From positions 614,278,977 to 614,342,976 of the forward strand of contig NC_081408.1 in the NCBI RefSeq assembly GCF_030272615.1: a stretch of DNA of 64,000 nt. The letters are read 5' to 3'. Within the stretch, counting starts at the first letter, position 1. Every line of letters starts with the position of its first letter. Both the position numbers and the translations under genes were made by a program. Source of the stretch: Cryptomeria japonica (Eukaryota > Streptophyta > Pinopsida > Cupressales > Cupressaceae). A model generated the notes under the pieces. That model did no database searches. It was not told the DNA's origin and saw only the letters and a list, made by a program, of their open reading frames with translations. Positions 32,771-44,823 of the stretch are shown here, piece by piece.

Positions 32771-32904
32771 GAAGAAAGCTAGAAGAAACTGTACTCCTCG
32801 AAACATGTGGTGTTCTCAGTTCCACACCCATCACTAATTGAAGGAAGCTGGAAGAAACTGTACTCCTCGAAACATGTGATGTTCTCAGTTCCACACCCAT
32901 CACT
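32771..32904. repeat. two tandem 66-bp repeats
   Basis: AGAAGAAACTGTACTCCTCG with CAGTTCCACACCCATCACTA occurs twice with a 66-bp period and only a few differences. It lies in the tail between the PMD exon and the end of pol. Confidence 0.9.
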
Positions 32905-33399
32905 AGACGTAGGATTTGCCTTAGCCACAGATAGGATCTGATTTATTATGGATGGAAAGGGAGGTGAAAAGGGAGGTTTATTATGAATCGCTAACCAATC
33001 TTGGGTAGATCAATAACAAGCCATGATGGGAATGGGTAAGTTTATTATGAACGAATAGGTTGTGAGTGTGTGCAAAGTGAAAGGATGAAAGTGAATCCTG
33101 AAGGAGGGAGGAGCAATGTCTCTATGCATGGCGCTGGTGACCCAGTTTTCACCATGGTACTTGCCCAGGGTGCCACCGAAGTGGTTTTCACCGTTGGACG
33201 AAATTATTTCTCTTTACTTTTTTCGATTTTTCAATGTTTTTTGTGTCACAAGGCACCTGTTTGCCAGGTTTTCACCAAGTAATGATTTTTATGTTTTTAT
33301 AATTTTTTTGTATTTTTGAATTTTTTGATTTTTTTTTTTTTTGTATTTTTGAATTTTTTGAATTTTTTTGTATTTTTTGAATTAGGATACTCTGAAGAG

Positions 33400-33664
33400 C
33401 TATGTGTAAAACCTGCGAAGGTGCACGCTATTGATAGGATCCTCCAAAGGTTCACCTTCTGTAGTTGAGAACTGATATGCACCAGATCCATATGTTGTTG
33501 TAATGATGTAAGGACCAAGCCAGTTTGGTTCGAACTTGCCCTTCTCTTTGTCTTGCTGATTTTTAGGATTTTCTCTACTAAGTCGCCTACTTCAAATGTG
33601 CAAGGATTGACTTTATGATTGTAGCTGCATTGTTCCTTGACTGAATCATGTGTAGCTCGAGTGA
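33400..33664 (-). pseudogene. pol: integrase C-terminal end (pol remnant) of the young gypsy
   Basis: EQCSYNHKVNPCTFEVGDLV, then after a one-base frameshift NPKNQQ, EPNWLGPYII, GSGAYQ and INSVHLRRFYT to the TAG at 33400-33402. This is the typical end of gypsy integrase (GDLV, a Lys-rich stretch, FEPNWLGPY, HLRRFY), closely similar to the old gypsy's end at 41574. Nothing of the catalytic core precedes it. The upstream frame continues into a linker (33665-34478) of low complexity (Ser, Lys, Asn), so the core was lost or replaced. The frameshift shows the piece is no longer coding. Confidence 0.8.
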
Positions 33665-34478
33665 CTGTCTTCCTTGATAAAGGAACTGAGATAGAAATAC
33701 TAGTGTGTGGATTACACAGTCCCATATGCGTGTCACCTAAAGAAGTTTGGGCATCTCTGATAACGAAGTCCTTCGAGGAAGCTCCATTAAAGGTCCATGA
33801 TGTATCACCAGAAGGGAATGGATGTGTGGAACAAGTGGATGAGCTATGAAGGCTTATGATTGCAAAAAGAAGTGAAAGTAGGATGGTATGATGGAGACTT
33901 AGGATCAACAAGTATGCTTTATGACTTAAAATTGTAGAACTTTTGCCCCCAGTTATTTTGATATTAGGGGAGATCAACTCTTGTTCCTTTTCTTTCATAG
34001 GATTTTTATCCTTGACTTTGATTTTTGTAGAGTCCAATAGCTTTTGATTTTGATTTAGACTAAAGGACTTTTCTTTATTATTGACTTTTAGATTTTTCTT
34101 TTCAAAGCTTGATTTTTGATCCCCAATGAGTAAGAGCTTTTGTAATTCTTGTTGATCCAAGTCTGGAAGTGGAGTGGAAATGGAATGAGTGGATGAAATG
34201 GTAAGGCTATGTGAGTTATCAAGAGGGCTGGTAATATGCTCAATAGATTCTTCGCTGGAACCACTCTTAGGACTAATTATATCAAGAGATGCTTGCACCA
34301 CTAGAGGAGATTTGCATTCAGACTTAGTAGCCACAACACTAGGTGGTTCACACCCAATTCCTTGGCATTGCAAATTGTTTGTAGGTTGTTCCTGTTGACA
34401 AAATACCTTAGGAGATAATCGGAGTTGGTCAACATGAAATATATACTCACCACATCCTAGGTCTTTAATCTTGAACTT
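33665..34478 (-). pseudogene. linker ORF in place of reverse transcriptase and integrase core
   Basis: It is in the same frame as gag and protease and is open for about 270 codons after the TAA at 34479-34481. The peptide is Ser/Lys/Gln-rich with a short hydrophobic stretch (LLILSLHHTILLSLLFAIIS) at about 33840-33900. No reverse transcriptase (YVDD-type) or DDE motif is visible. It resembles no family I know. It may be a transduced or scrambled segment, or a spacer present in all members of this non-autonomous family. Confidence 0.45.
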
Positions 34479-34481
34479 TTA

Positions 34482-35087
34482 TTTTAGCTCTGCTTGTTTG
34501 GACGTAGAAGCTTTTAAGAATTCAGGATCCACATATGCCGATGAAGGAATAGCTTCTCGATTGACTGGGATTGTTATTTCTAACCGAGGTTGCAGATTGT
34601 TGCAATATATGAATGGATTTGGATCCGCTTTGATGGTCACTTCAACTCCATTGTGTGGAAACTTGATGCATCGATGATATGTAGATGGGACTACGCTCAT
34701 CTCATGAATCCATGGACGTCCTAGCAATATGTTGTATGTGAGATCGAGGTCTAGGACTTGACAAACCACATCCTTTGTAACTGGCCCAACTCTGAGAGGT
34801 AAGGTGACTGTACCCTTGGATGAACGCTCTTCATCATCATATGCTTTGATAGTAATTTTGTTTGTAGAATTCACAGCTTTATCAAAATATCCCAATTGTT
34901 TAATTGTGCTCAATGTACAAATGTTTAGACCAGCTCCTCCATCTATCAGGACTCATTTTACTCGATGTTTGTGTATGAAGGCTTCAATGTGTAGTGGTGC
35001 ATTATGTGGTTGGCTCATGGAGGCATCGTCGGCTTCTGTGAATGTAAGCGAGTGTGGAACGGAAAGGTATCCCACCATGGCTTGAAA
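34482..35087 (-). pseudogene. pro: retropepsin-like protease of the young gypsy
   Basis: The active-site phrase is LIDGGAGLN (Asp at about 34940) and the flap/second-half phrase is YNILLGRPWIHEM (34697-34738). Both are typical of plant gypsy aspartic proteases of the type that read GRPWIH. The frame is the same as gag. It is broken by TGA at 34953-34955, just before the active site, and ended by TAA at 34479-34481. The enzyme would cut the Gag-Pro precursor in the particle. Confidence 0.8.
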
Positions 35088-37505
35088 CTAGTCCACGTTC
35101 AGATCAGTAGGAACGGCAGTTTCTCTCAATATTTTGTCAAGAATGGATTTATGTGTGGGGGATATGCGTAGGAGCTCAAGAATGGAGATGAGCATGGGTG
35201 TCTTCCCTAATTGTTCTACAAGGTCATACTCAGGTTTGGTTGATGAGGAAGCGGTGTTCTTGGCTGGAGCACCTTGCAAAGTTATTTTACCTCGATGGGT
35301 TGTAACATGACATTCAAAGGTAGGTTCGAAAGAAGATCCAACGCCTTTTAAGACAATCTTGGGTCTCTGGGTAGAATTCTCAGGGTTTTTGTCCTTGATG
35401 ATAATGGTAGAGACGTAATTGTCCATCGAGATGTGATTGATGGTTGAATCATAGTTATAAGATGCTCTGGTATAGTTGGTTTGGTCATCTGTGACTTTAG
35501 CTTTTCCTTTGTCATGTTTTGGGAATGGTTCCTTAAACATCTCATGTTCTTGATTGGATGAGTGTCCTTCAATCTCAATGTCACCTCTATCAATGAGATC
35601 TTGTATGATGTTCTTCAGTCGATGACAATTTCCTATCTTATGACCCTTGCTCTTATGAAATTCACAATATTCATCATCATTCCACCAATTTGGTTTAACC
35701 TTTGGTTCATATGGAGGAAAATCTAGAATAGTGATTACCTTGTTTGCCACTAGCTTTTTGAAAACTGACTCAAGTGGTTCTCCCAATGGAGTGTACTTCC
35801 TTTGTGATTTAGAAGTTGTTTGAGTATTCACCTAATTTGATGTAGAAAAAATGAATTTGGGTCGCACTATATTGGCATCAACAACACCATCATTGATTGT
35901 GTTCTTATTTTTATTCCAAAATCTTGGCTTGTCTTTTCCTTTAAAGTCGTCTTTGTTTTCCTTGAATATCTTAATGACTCCTTGTTCAATTAGGACCTTC
36001 TCTATTGCTAAGCCTTTTCCAATGATGTCCTTGAAGGTGGAAAAACAAGCTTTCCTTAAGTCATAACCAATCTCTTTGTTAACATTTTGGGTGAACATTT
36101 CTACCATTTGTTTTTGTGGAATTTCACAAGAGCATCTGTTGGCTAGATTTCTCCATCTTTGTAAAAATGATGAAAAAGATTCTCCATCCCTTTGCTTGGT
36201 GTTGCACAAAGTAGTGAGTGATATTTCTGTCTCTATGTTGTAGGAGAAATGTTGGATAAATGCCTCTGCTAAGTCACCCCATGACTTAATTCTAGGTGGA
36301 AGTTGAGAGAACCATTCCATAGCTTGATCTCCTAAGCTTTGTGGGAATAATCTCATCAAATATGTCTCTTCTGCTGCTACCTCAATGCAAGCTATGAAAA
36401 ACTGTCTTATGTGTGCCTTAGGATCCCCTTTTCCTCTATACTTATCAAACTTAGGCATCACAAAGTGTGTAGGAAATGGAGGCATTGAAATGCTCTTGTC
36501 AAATTGATAAGGACATATGTCTCTCATTGTGTATGTTGGCTTTGGTGTATTTATGTCCTCCATTTTCTTTTGTAAGTCCCTGATTTGTTGCTCCAAATTG
36601 TTCTTAGGTGGAGATCAACTTCTTGGACCATACCCCATGCTTGAGGCACCAATTGGAGGAGGAGCATGTTGCATATATGGATGATATTGATCATACACAT
36701 GTTCATATGGAGGAGGTCTATAATGATGCTGTGTATATGGACCACTTGGTATAGAGTCATGGTGAGGAATGGAATATCTACTTTGTCCATGTATACCATA
36801 CTCTACAAGCATGTCATGAGTTTGTTCTAGTGTGTTTCCCCCAAATTTGACGCGGGGTTTCCTTGTGTCCAAATTTTGAGCATGCCTTTGAATATCTAAT
36901 TGCTTTGGTGGTTGGTCCTTAGCATTGGTATGTGATTGAGTATATTTTTCTGCATAAGACTTCCATAATGGTCTACGAAGGTGAGTATCATATGCTTGAC
37001 CATGTGTGTATGGGACCTCTAGTTTTTGAAACAAAGATGATGGTGATTCAAGCATAAGATGTGGTCCTCTATTGCCTCCACTATTAGGCCTCCTTTGATC
37101 CATGTTGGAGTGAGGTTGTTGCAAAGGTTGATTTTCCATTATTTGAGACATGTCAAAATCATGAGGTATCTTGGCTCCACTTTGTGCCATCATTTGTAAG
37201 AAGTATTGTCTATCCCTCCTCATTATTTCCTCAACCAATCGATTGAAACGGGGATCCATAATGGATTCTTCCACATCTGCTGAATGTACTGAAAAGTTGT
37301 CCATATCACCATTGTGTGTATCATTGTTGTTTGTAGTGTCCATGTTCTCAACATTTGGAATGTTTCTATAGGCATCCATGTCAGGTAATGTAGTATGATC
37401 AGAATTGAAAAAGATATCATTGTCATACTCATAAGAACTCATGTTTGCGGACTCTTGAGCCTCTTTAGTTTCTCTCCTAGATTTTTGAAGATGAGTTTCA
37501 ACCAT
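35088..37505 (-). pseudogene. gag: gag of the young gypsy, nearly intact frame
   Basis: ATG at 37505. A single frame runs to 35088 with only two internal stops, TGA at 36615-36617 and TAG at 35832-35834, and ends with TAG at 35088-35090. The N-terminal third is Asn/Asp/His/Gln/Pro-rich and low in complexity. The Retrotrans_gag domain is recognisable at about 36450-36000 (MEWFSQLPPRIKSWGDLAEA, CNTKQRDGESFSSFLQRW). The zinc-finger-like EYCEFHKSKGHKIGNC lies at 35624-35672, the CxxH...H...C form common in these plant gypsy elements. Gag forms the virus-like particle and packages element RNA. The stops could all be C-to-T changes after insertion. Confidence 0.85.
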
Positions 37506-40072
37506 GAACTAGGTATTTACCAAGATGTGTGAGACTAGATGAAAATGGAAAGATATGAAAGACCAAGAGTTGGATGGAATGTAAATGAATCTGAGGTGTA
37601 CTTGCAATGTCCAAAGTGTAAGACCAAGTATGTATGTAGTAGAGTAGGTGTGACTTCCAAAGAGATGATAGTTTCTCTTGATGAGGTAAGTTGACCTTGA
37701 CTCTAAGTAAGACCAAATGAGACCCAAAGGTGATAGACCTTAATGAGGGACCACTTAGCAAAATGTTGTTATATGTAGTGTGTTGACAAAGTATGATGAG
37801 GACAAGCAAGTGACCTTTTGACTCAAGTTTAGACAAATGTAAATTTAATGCAAGATGTAAAGCAATGATGGACTTTGTGAGACCCAAAGACAAGTTGAAT
37901 GCTAGATGAAAACCTGGAGAAACAACCTAGGAAGCTCAAGAATTCTGAAACTGATTGCTCTTGTTTGCTGGACTGTAAAAATTTTCCAATTTGTGAAGTT
38001 GTTGGTTGTGACCAAATCTGAATGTTTGACTATTTTTCGTGACAAGAGGACACAATGTTGATGAGGACTCAATGTTTGCAAGTGTTTAGACTAACAGTGA
38101 CTCCAAGAAAAGTGTGTTGTTTGATGTAAAATTGTTTTGCATACACTTGAAGACACAAAAGACACAATGTTTTGTTGTTTGGTCTTGAATGTTTGAATGT
38201 TTAAAATACGTCAAGCACAATTCTTGTGGCTGGCCAAGACAATAGTTGTTGATCCCACATGAGGTTTTACCCCTGAGGCTACGCTATTCAGAGCGGATAC
38301 TTAGATGCTTGACCTCACTGGCTCCACCCTTGGCACTCACTTCTCAGGTCAGCCAAGCATCAGTCCCCACGAAAACTCCCCGTGGTGAAATTTGTATCTC
38401 TACTAAGAACTGTATGTGTGTGGGCCGCTACCAGAGGTCCGACCTCCTACCCCAACAACCAGAAGGATTTGGGCTTCTAAAATAAAAAGGTGCTAGTAAG
38501 GGCATCCGCTCATGTGGCCATACATGTGGCACTTTCAGCTCTGTAAATACAGAAGGCTCCCAGCTGGTAGGGGTTACGCCCTACAATTGATCAAATAAAT
38601 TTGATCAAACGGGTTTATGGGGAGACATAGTGTCGGTATGAACTAATCAGCACACGTTATCCATAGTTTTCACCATGATTACAGTTGTTTATAGTGGTTT
38701 GAAAGAGGTGGGTTTTCCTCGCTACCACTTGGGTCGTTCTCTTCTCACTAGTAGTCCTAATGACCACACGGGAAGACAGGCCCTCTAAAGATTAAACAAA
38801 AAGAGCCTATTGCTCAAGACACAAAAGACAATGATTCAATTTTAGTGCACCAATTGAAGTGTATGCTAGTCTATGAAAACAAGGCACACAATAAAAATCC
38901 AAAAACCCTTGCCAAGGACCTGCAACAAATATTTATTAGTAGTTTGGATTGTTTCAAATGATCACCCCTTCCTGCAAGCACACAAGTTAGGTAAATTTTA
39001 GATCCAAAAGACTTTGTGAAATAGGGGCCTTCAACAATGCATTTTGTTGACCAATTCAAAGATCTGATTCATCAGAAAAAAAAAAAGGCCACCTGTAAAA
39101 TTTCAAGAGATTTCCAGAAATGTAAGAAAATCCAAAAATTTTGCTAATTTGCTCCAAATATTAATTTTTTATGAAAAATCATAAAAAATTCATATAAAAT
39201 GCAAAGTCAATCCAAAAAATTTGAAATTTTTACTGGAGATTCCTGATAGTCTTCCAAACTTGCATTAAAAAATGTCTGCAACAAATCCAAGCAGTGTGTG
39301 AGATATGAGTAAAATAATGCAAAACCCTAATTTTCAAAGATCTGATTTTTGAGGAATAATTTTGCATAAAATTTAAAATAAAAAACAATATATCCTATGT
39401 ATAATTCTGAGATATTTCCAAAAATGTAAGAAAATCCAAAAAAATCGCTAATTTGCTCTCAAAATTAATTTTTTATGAAAAATCATAAAAAATTCATATA
39501 AATTAACAAAATGATCCAAAAAATCTAAAAATTTTATTTAATCCTTCTAATACTTTTCCTAACTTGTACAAAAAATTTTATGTCAAAATTAGAAGCCGTT
39601 TGTGAGATCTGATCAAAATAAGGAAAAACCCTAATTTTTAAAGATCTGATTTTTAGGGAAATATTTTGCATCAAAATTAAAATAAAAAAGAATAGATCCT
39701 ATGTATAATTATGAGATATTTCCAAAAATATAAGAAAATCCAAAATATTCTCTCATTTGCTCTCAAAATTAATTTTTTATGAAAAATCATAAAAAAATTC
39801 ATAGAAAATGAAAATGTACTCCAAAAATTTTGAATTTTGTATTGAGAGCTCCTAATACTTTTTACAAATTGCAAAAAAAAATTGGTGCAAAATTTCCTCG
39901 CCGTTTGTGAGATATGATTGAATCTCTTCAAGATCTTGATTTTATGTCCAAAACCCTAGCTGCACAAGATTATTCTCCAAATTGTTTTACAAAACAACAA
40001 TATAGGGTTAGAAAAATCTGCAAAAAAAACACAGATCTAACAAAAATCCATGTCCCATGGGGTGTTCCAAAA
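37506..40072 (-). other. 2.5-kb untranslated leader of the young gypsy
   Basis: No gene. About 38225-38790 is a GC-richer block with many short complementary stretches; a packaging or translation-control structure is possible but unproven. 39060-39960 is the tandem array listed separately. After the 5' LTR the minus strand reads TTTTGGAACACCCCATGGGA. A standard primer-binding site is not evident, though TGGAACACC may be a decayed one. Confidence 0.5.
39060..39960. repeat. three tandem ~304-bp repeats in the leader
   Basis: TGTAAGAAAATCCAAAAA-type anchors lie at 39121, 39426 and 39729 (periods 305 and 303). The units share AATTTTTTATGAAAAATCAT and end in GTGTGAGAT...ACCCTAATTTT. Divergence between units is high, so the array is older than the insertion. 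Confidence 0.85.
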
Positions 40073-40863
40073 TGTATATGGTGAAAATGGATAACAATAA
40101 TAACGATATTGAAAGGCTAAATGAATTCAACCACAAAACCCTAGCCTAACAATAACAAAGATCCACCATAACATATGAAGATTACCTAAGACAATGCAAA
40201 TCAAATGAAATCACAAAGATTATACCATCAAATGTCCAATAGGGTTTGGATCTCCATTCTTCCTTTCTCCATTGATCTTGCTTGATATATTTGCTCTCAG
40301 ATTTTATGTGCACAAGCGCTCAACAAAGAACGGAATGTGGTTGCAAGTAGGATCGCCTATGTTCAAAAGCGTAGTGTAGTCAAGTAGTCAAATTGATCAA
40401 GTAGCTAGCTAGGGTTTGATAATGAAGAAAGCATCTCCTTATATAGAAGACACTATATGAAATGGAGGGATAAGATTGAGAGGTGTAAAAGGAGGTCGGC
40501 TATGATTAGAGGGTAGGTAAAAGAAATAATAAAATAATGAAAGGGGTAGGTAGTGTATGAATTAAGAGATGAATGACATGTGTCATGGGTAGAAAAGGTT
40601 AATGAATTAATTAAATAAATAAAGATTTATTTAATTAATAGAAGGAGTGAGATCAATTAAATAAATAAGATATTTATTTAATTTAGGAAAAGGACAATTT
40701 AAATAAATAAATGTATTTATTTAAATGAGAAATAAGGCTAGAAGAGGATAAATGAATTAATTAAATAAATAAAGATTTATTTAATTAATAGAAGAATTAA
40801 GCTTAGATAATTAAATAAATAAAATATTTATTTAATTAGACTGGATAATTTTGGGTGTCTACA
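40073..40863 (-). repeat. 5' LTR of the young gypsy
   Basis: Near-identical partner of 29082-29869, followed by ATCAT. A TATA box on the minus strand (CTATATAAGG) lies at 40437-40446, so transcription should start about 30 bp to its left. Confidence 0.95.
40437..40446 (-). promoter_or_regulatory. TATA box of the young gypsy 5' LTR
   Basis: Minus strand CTATATAAGG. The identical motif is in the other LTR at 29446-29455. Position within the LTR and direction suit the element promoter. Confidence 0.55.
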
Positions 40864-40868
40864 ATCAT

Positions 40869-41573
40869 AACTTCAAAAGCATCCTGGATAGAGCCTCGCT
40901 GCCAGCAAACATTCATAGACCCAATGAGGTTATCACCATAATCTCTCGAGTATTGCTTCATTTCCAATAGGCATCCATAGCACTGATGGAGTTACTTGTA
41001 TGTTCCCATAGCCAAGCATCTTATGATATTTTATGTAACTTTCTCTGCTCTTTTCTTTTACCTTGATATTGTGATATGTAATTAGGCATAGCTCTTCTTT
41101 ATTTTTATTCTGGCATTGGCTTGTAAGTAATGAAACCTACATGGGTGTGATAATTACAGCGGCACTGAAGTAGAATTTTTAGATTTTTCACTAGCCACAT
41201 GATCAACCAGGTATTTACAATGATTTAGAGTAAGTGATTTTAATGTATAAGATATAGCAATTGAAAGACTTAGGTAATAAGGCACAATAGTGAAATTTCT
41301 ACCCAACCATAGACAAAGCTCAATCACAAGTTGATGTTGAAAGTGAGTTACCTTAAGCTTTGGAAACTTCCTGAATGATTATCTAAGAAAAGAGATAACT
41401 CTAGCTCCATTCATGTGCCAAGAGGTGATCAACTATGACCATCGCCTTTATTGATGCAACTATATGTAATGAAAATGCAGCTATGATGCAACTTTGAAAG
41501 GAATTATATGCAATGCAGTGTAAAGGAAATGATATGCAAATGAAGTAAAAATGAAACCTAAACTACCTAGCCA
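40869..41573. other. spacer of the old gypsy, right part
   Basis: Non-coding sequence between the young gypsy's insertion point and the end of the old pol. ATGCAACTATATG-type runs (41455-41560) resemble the spacers after the PMD exons. Confidence 0.45.
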
Positions 41574-43046
41574 TTAGATATAATATCTTTTGAGATGGAT
41601 TTTATTTATGGGTTCAAGGAGTGGATCCCCTTCCATTTTTGTTAAGTGATATGCCCCATTACCAATGACCTTAGTTATTACAAAAGGGCCCAACCAGTTA
41701 GGTTCAAATTTACCTAGTCACTCTTGCTCAACTAGATTTCTTTGGTTTTCCTTAAGAACTAGATCCCCCACCTCAAATATTCTTGGCCTTACCCTCTTTT
41801 TATAGCTTCTCTTCAATTTATTCTGAAAACCCTGCAGGTGATTCAATGCAATCTGTCACTTCTCATCTAGAATTTCTAACTCTGTAATCTTCCTCTGATA
41901 TGATGTTCTTCAAGGAAACTCTTAGAGAGGGAAATTCTACTTCAATGGTAAAAATTTCTTCAAAACCATAGACCAAAGATTATGATCTAGCACCAGTAGC
42001 TATGTGCACACCTGTTCTGTAAGCCCACAGTGTCGAGTTTAACTAAAGATGTCAATCTTGTCCTACTTCATTGACAACTTTATTCAAGATTTTGAGGATT
42101 GTTTTATTAGTGGCCTCTTCTTGTCCATTACTTTGAGGGTAATAGGGAGTTACAAAATGATGTTGGATCTGAAATTGGTCACAAAGTTTGGGTACCTCTT
42201 GATTTTTGAATGGGCATCCATTATCAATAACTCTGCATACTGGGACTCCATATTGATAGATGATATAATTAAGAATGAATTTTTCTATCTACTTTCTAGT
42301 GGTATACGTGAGAGGGATTTCCTCAACCCACTTGGTAAAATACTCGGTGGTTTTCAGAATGAACTTGTGTCCATTAGAGGAGGTAGGATTTATTTTCCCT
42401 ACAAGGTCCAATCCCCATTGTGAAAACGGTCAAGGTGATGTGACTGGTTAGAGATCTTGAGCATGCACATGAATCAAATCTCCATGTATTTAGAATTGTC
42501 TATATTTTTGTACATATTTATAGGCATCCTTTTCGACGGTCAGCCAATAATACCTAGTCCTTAACAGTTTCTTTTCCAATGTAGGGCCAATCGAATGGGT
42601 GCCACAAATTCCATCATGAAATGATTTCAAGGATAGTTGTGCTTCTTCATAATTTAGACATCGAAGAAGGGTTCGATCTAAGCTCTTTTTCCTTTGGTTT
42701 TAAAGATTGAGTCAGGTGTATTTTACACACATTTTTAGCATCTCCAATGTTGATTTCTTATGTCTTTTCAACAAGAAGTGTTGATCGTTCTTGATCAATG
42801 GGGAGGTCATCTAATATTCTCATGCTTGTATTTTCATCTTCTTCAGCATCTACAGAAGAGGAGATTGCTTCTCTGAAATATGGTGTCATGTCCAAATCTA
42901 TTGCAAATCCAGCTTTGTGATCATAGGGAAATCCATCTCATGCACCCAGGAATTTTGTTATAACTTCATCATTTTCAAACCAATCAAGATGCGGTTGGTC
43001 CTGTTGCCCCCAATCTATCAAGTGTGGATATATGAGACAAAAGTTT
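41574..43046 (-). pseudogene. pol: integrase part of pol, old gypsy element
   Basis: Read with several frameshifts and stops on the minus strand. The zinc-binding entry is at about 42600-42480 (RYYWLTVEKDAYKYVQK, second Cys lost). The core has the first Asp region (about 42420, QWGLDL-type after a shift) and VIDNGCPF (second Asp, about 42220). The end reads KMEGDPLLEPINKIHLKRYY and TAA at 41574-41576. Integrase joins element DNA to the chromosome. Upstream the reading continues with an acidic stretch (SSSVDAEEDENTSMRILDDL) until the copia insertion at 43047. Decay is heavy, far beyond that of the young gypsy. Confidence 0.75.
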
Positions 43047-44313
43047 TGTTAGTAGCAAACAAGAAGGAAGACTAAGAGGGGGGTAAATCAGTCTTCACTA
43101 GATCAAAGAAAATTAAACTTCAAAACATAAACTGATAAACTACAGCAATAACAAATAAGCAAATTAACAGCACAACACACAACACCAATATTTTTGACAT
43201 GGAAAACCCAGTTAAGGGAAAAAACATTGTGGGAACATACCCACAGTAAGATGATACTATGCAGTAGTATGTGAAAATATTACAATTGGGAATGCACATG
43301 CATTCAAGCACACTGCCTAGAGCTCACAGATCAAAAGATATTTGCTTGGAAAGCTAGAACCCTCAAGGAAGTCTCACTAAATTACAATATGATTCAAACT
43401 ACAATCCAAAAGAAATGAAATATAATGATAGCATCTACAAATGCCTGATGATAGTTCCGGTTAAGCAAACTTGTCTGCTCAATAATACCAATCACACCTC
43501 AACTCTTCACTGAATGATAAGTCTCTTGTTCACACATTCACCTCTTTCTGATAATGCAGACACAATACCAACACCTAAATTACATGAATATCTCATCTAT
43601 ATATACAAATCATCAACCTTGATAACAAGGTCAGCTAAACCCTCAACCCTCAACTCATAATTACAAAAATTACATTACACGATACAAAGATCAATCACCA
43701 GACCAATATAATGATTTACATTACATAGCATGGACCTAATTCAAATTCCCAAATGATCACATCCACCGAAAATCATGCCAAGTTCAACCACAACACGCTA
43801 CACCACCAGAAATACCGTATAACATGAAAATCATCACCGGTTCATAGAAATTGCCAAAAATCATACAACGATAAATATGGATCATCAAAACAAATAGGAC
43901 ACAACTAGGAAACACCAGCAAGCACATTAGAACCATCTAGAATAGTTGCACCAGCATCACTTTTCAAATCTTCATCGATCAACATCTAGAAAGCTCAAGA
44001 ACACAACCAATCAGCAAATGTCACAAAGAAAGATAACTTACAAAGCACTAAATCATGAACCATCTAAAATGAAGATACACAAGATCATCCCAAACAACAC
44101 CCCAAAGTATTAGCACAAGATCTAATCACACTGGAATATACTAGAGGAAATACCGGTCTCTGCAAAACAATGATCAGCAAAACCAAACTACAAAACCGGA
44201 TCAAAAAATATTCCCAAACTCACTGGAATAAATCACAGGAATGTCTTGACATCAATGAAAATAACATATCCTATCAGCAACAATGATCTAAAACCAAATC
44301 CAACAATCCAACA
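43047..44313 (-). repeat. 3' LTR (1267 bp) of the 43047 copia element
   Basis: On the minus strand it starts TGTTGGATTGTTGGATT after the purine tract and ends CTACTAACA. The start has a 9-bp duplication (TGTTGGATT twice) absent from the 5' LTR copy. A short inverted-style CTTAGTCTTCC and CCCCCC run lies near its end, as in the other copia LTRs here. Confidence 0.85.
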
Positions 44314-44823
44314 ATCTCCCCCTTTGGCATTGATGGCAACATATGAATGTGAAAAATAGTCAATGCAAAGAAAGAAGATATCACCAACAAACTCCCCCTA
44401 AGATCAAGATAGATAAAGTAGTTTTTCACATGATCTCTCTCCCCCTTTGACAAAAATGCCAAAGATCTCCAAAATAGAAAAACAAACTCTCTCCCAAAAT
44501 AGAATCATGAATCTCTCTCCCCCAAGGACACACAACCAAATCAACAGACTACTCTAGCAGAGGAGAAGCACCAACTCATCAATTTGGATAAAAGAATAAG
44601 GCTCTGGAATCCACCAGATTGATGCAACTAAATACATCTAATTCTCATCAAGAGGGGTGGATACCCCTACCTTGTCTCTCAAATAGACAAATCTATCTGC
44701 AAGCAAAGGCTTAGTGAAAATATCAGCAATTTGTTCCTTTGTAGATACATGCTCCAGCTTCACCTTCCCTTCACTGACTTGCTCTCTCAAATAATTATAT
44801 TTAATCGATATATGTGTAGTCTA

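Larger units (their letters stand above)
29082..40863 (-). mobile_element. young non-autonomous Ty3/gypsy element with antisense PMD exon
   Basis: LTRs at 29082-29869 (788 bp) and 40073-40863 (791 bp) are nearly identical: I count about a dozen substitutions and one 3-bp indel. Both sides carry ATCAT (29077-29081 and 40864-40868), a perfect 5-bp target duplication. On the minus strand the order is 5' LTR, 2.5-kb leader, gag and protease in one frame (from 37505), a non-homologous linker, then only the C-terminal end of integrase (33664-33400) and a 3.5-kb tail. The tail holds repeats and a PMD exon on the opposite strand. Reverse transcriptase, RNase H and the integrase core are missing, so its movement must have relied on enzymes from another element. 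Confidence 0.92.
11450..43046 (-). mobile_element. old Ty3/gypsy element, split by later insertions
   Basis: Pieces in the right order and orientation suggest one old minus-strand gypsy element: 3' LTR (about 11450-12318), tandem repeats (12828-13067), an antisense PMD gene (13822-14038 plus 26543-27420), a spacer (27421-29081 plus 40864-41573) and the C-terminal part of pol with integrase (41574-43046). The same order is seen in the intact gypsy at 29082-40863. Insertions 14039-26501 and 29082-40863 account for the gaps. The upstream part (rest of pol, gag, 5' LTR) would lie right of 55284 but was not recognised there. That the pieces are one element is an inference. Confidence 0.5.
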
